A stretch of 64,000 nucleotides of DNA from Rhodanobacter denitrificans (lineage in GTDB: Bacteria > Pseudomonadota > Gammaproteobacteria > Xanthomonadales > Rhodanobacteraceae), in the NCBI RefSeq assembly GCF_000230695.2, contig NC_020541.1, positions 2,480,001 through 2,544,000 on the forward strand, read 5' to 3'. The notes below the pieces were generated by a model. The model saw only the letters and a program-made list of their open reading frames with translations, was not told the origin of the DNA and did no database searches. Below, one piece after another: positions 62,481-64,000 of the stretch. Position numbers and translations under genes: made by a program. Numbering within the stretch: position 1 is the stretch's first letter; each line of letters opens with the position of its first letter.

Positions 62481-63675
62481 ATCCGCCAAGACCTCCGCCG
62501 ACGCCAACGACAGCGGCATGGCCGCGAAGGATCCGGCCAAGCGCCGGCGCACGCTGCTGATCGTGGCCAGCGTGTTCATCCTCGCCGCGCTGCTGTGGTT
62601 CCTGCTGTGGTTCTTCGTGCTGTCGACCCGGGTGAAGACCGACAACGCCTACGTCGGCGGCAACCAGGTGGCGATCTCGGCACAGGTACCGGGTACCGTG
62701 GTGGCGATCCTCGCCGACGACACCCAGCACGTCGAGGCCGGCCAGGTGCTGGTGAAACTGGACAGCACCGACGCCGACACCCGCCTGGCGCAGGCGCGCA
62801 GCGCGCTGGCCCAGGCCGTGCGCGGCGTGCGCCAGCAGACCAGTTCGGCGACCAGCGCCGATGCGCAGGTGGTCGCCGCGAAGCTGGACCTGAAGAAGGC
62901 CGAGGCGGACCTCAAGCGGCGCCTGCCGCTGATCGCCGCCCAGGCCGAATCGCCGGAGATCGTGCAGCACCTGCGCGACGGCGTGGAGCAGGCGCGTGCC
63001 GCGGTGAATGCCGCCGAGGCGCAGGCCGCCGCCGCGCATGCCGCGATCGAAGGCACCGACGTGGCGCAGAACCCGGTGGTGCTGCAGGCCCGCGCGAACT
63101 TCCGCGCCGCCTGGGTCGCCGCGCAGCGCAACGCGATCTACGCGCCGGTGTCCGGCTACGTGGCCGAGCGCAGCGTGCAGTTGGGCAACAGCGTGCAGCC
63201 GGGCCAGCAGCTGATGACCGTGGTGCCGCTGCACGACCTGTGGATCGACGCGAACTTCAAGGAGAGCCAGCTGCGCCACATCCGCATCGGCCAGCCGGCG
63301 AAGATCGTCTCCGACCTCTATGGCAGCGATGCCGTCTACCACGGCAAGGTGGTCGGCCTGGGCGCCGGCACCGGCAGCGTGTTCTCGCTGCTGCCGGCGC
63401 AGAACGCCACCGGCAACTGGATCAAGGTGGTGCAGCGCGTGCCGGTGCGCATCGCGCTGGACAACCAGGAGCTGGACCGGCATCCGCTGCGCATCGGCCT
63501 GTCCACCGACGTCACCGTCGACATCCGCCATGACCAGGGCAGCGTGCTGGCCAACGCGCCGACGCAACAGCCGGTGGCGCAGACTGGCGTCTACGACCAG
63601 ATGGCCAGCCAAGCCGACGCGGAGGCCGACCGCATCATCCGCGCCAACCTGTCCCACGCCACCGCCGCGAACTGA
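62467..63675 (+). CDS. emrA: EmrA-type membrane fusion protein
   Basis: A 402-residue HlyD-family adaptor. One transmembrane helix (about residues 33-55, LLIVASVFILAALLWFLLW) is followed by VKTDNAYVGGNQVAISAQVP, the EmrA-type barrel-sandwich first half, then a long helical hairpin and PVSGYVAERSVQLGNSVQPG as the second half. WIDANFKESQLRHIRIGQPA is the EmrA/EmrK consensus. It connects EmrB to the outer-membrane channel. It lies 11 bases before emrB. Confidence 0.94.
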   Translation: MSAIESAKTSADANDSGMAAKDPAKRRRTLLIVASVFILAALLWFLLWFFVLSTRVKTDNAYVGGNQVAISAQVPGTVVAILADDTQHVEAGQVLVKLDSTDADTRLAQARSALAQAVRGVRQQTSSATSADAQVVAAKLDLKKAEADLKRRLPLIAAQAESPEIVQHLRDGVEQARAAVNAAEAQAAAAHAAIEGTDVAQNPVVLQARANFRAAWVAAQRNAIYAPVSGYVAERSVQLGNSVQPGQQLMTVVPLHDLWIDANFKESQLRHIRIGQPAKIVSDLYGSDAVYHGKVVGLGAGTGSVFSLLPAQNATGNWIKVVQRVPVRIALDNQELDRHPLRIGLSTDVTVDIRHDQGSVLANAPTQQPVAQTGVYDQMASQADAEADRIIRANLSHATAAN

Positions 63676-63686
63676 GCCGGACCATC

Positions 63687-64000
63687 ATGGCCGCCACGCC
63701 GAACGACGCCACACCCGACGCTCCGTTGAAGCCGCTGCACGGCGGCCCGCTGGCGTTGCTCACCATCGCCGTCGCGTTCAGCACCTTCATGGAGGTGCTG
63801 GACATGACGATCGTCAACGTCGCGGTGCCGCACATCGCCGGCAGCCTCGGCGTGAGCCCCAGCGAAGGCACCTGGACGATCAGCTCCTACGCGCTGGCCA
63901 GCGCGATCATGCAGCCGCTCACCGGCTGGCTGGCGCGCCGCTTCGGCGAGGTGAAGACCTTCGTCGGCTCGGTGCTGCTGTTCGTGATCTTCTCGATGCT
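63687..64000 (+). CDS. emrB: EmrB-type DHA2 family MFS efflux transporter, N-terminal part
   Basis: The first 104 residues are seen before the window ends. PLALLTIAVAFSTFMEVLDM is the first helix, followed by TIVNVAVPHIAGSLGVSPSE (DHA2 motif D region) and the MFS loop LARRFGEVKTFVG. This matches the 14-helix DHA2 proton-driven drug exporters that work with EmrA. The rest of the gene is outside the window. Confidence 0.93.
   Translation, partial: MAATPNDATPDAPLKPLHGGPLALLTIAVAFSTFMEVLDMTIVNVAVPHIAGSLGVSPSEGTWTISSYALASAIMQPLTGWLARRFGEVKTFVGSVLLFVIFSM

Overview
The window is about 64 kb of GC-rich DNA, densely packed with short-gap genes on both strands, from a Gram-negative bacterium. Several things point to the order Xanthomonadales (Lysobacterales), probably a Rhodanobacter/Dyella-like member of the Rhodanobacteraceae. 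These are the comEC-exbB-exbD-msbA-lpxK gene order, an XAC0095-like protein, the sdhC-D-A-B-sdhE-ygfX cluster with an SDHAF4-type factor, REP-like palindromes and overall gene style. This placement is inference; there is no rRNA or other marker gene to fix it.

Layout. 1-8.8 kb: the end of a DUF885 protein, then small single-domain enzymes and stress-type proteins (SRPBCC, DUF1428, HxlR regulator, GFA, metallophosphoesterase, VOC, GST) and a ClC channel. 8.8-12.7 kb: a GNAT enzyme, a 0.9-kb gene-poor stretch bounded by two FNR/CRP-like boxes, a secreted Gln/Met-rich protein, and a di-haem peroxidase with a cytochrome b561. 13-15.8 kb: a YCII/DGPF gene and a RibD-like reductase gene, an XAC0095-like gene and a divergent XRE regulator. 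15.8-22 kb is the accessory segment: an IS30-family element, a Sel1/TonB-C protein, a lipoprotein, REP-like palindromes, and a lower-GC pair made of a D12-class adenine methyltransferase and an AAA ATPase with a TOPRIM-like C-terminus, a candidate anti-phage module. 22-30.9 kb: hutU, a DUF4034/TPR protein, and an alkylation-repair operon (Ada-AlkA fusion plus Ogt) inside a block with its own codon bias. 31-38.8 kb: transporters and a three-gene ABC export system. 38.9-43.5 kb: hutF, a GNAT-nitrilase fusion, a 146-bp palindromic element and hutI. 43.4-51.8 kb: envelope biogenesis (lpxK, msbA, exbD, exbB, comEC, lolD, lolC/E). 51.9-57.3 kb: the succinate dehydrogenase locus with its assembly factors and a YgfZ-like protein. 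57.8-64 kb: SleB-type hydrolase, two glycine-zipper lipoproteins, TatD, and a MarR-regulated EmrAB/NodT efflux operon cut by the window end.

Genes that work together. Four transcription units (SRPBCC; DUF1428; VOC and perhaps GST; YCII plus RibD-like) each carry a near-identical [T/G]GTCGA-N17-CGTC sequence 37-53 bp upstream. This is the promoter form described for ECF42-type sigma factors and suggests a dispersed regulon whose sigma gene lies outside the window. Histidine degradation is represented by hutU, hutF and hutI at three separate places. The sdh genes sit with SdhE, YgfX, SDHAF4-like and YgfZ-like proteins, so assembly and maturation functions surround the enzyme. No tRNA, rRNA, CRISPR array or phage structural gene was seen.
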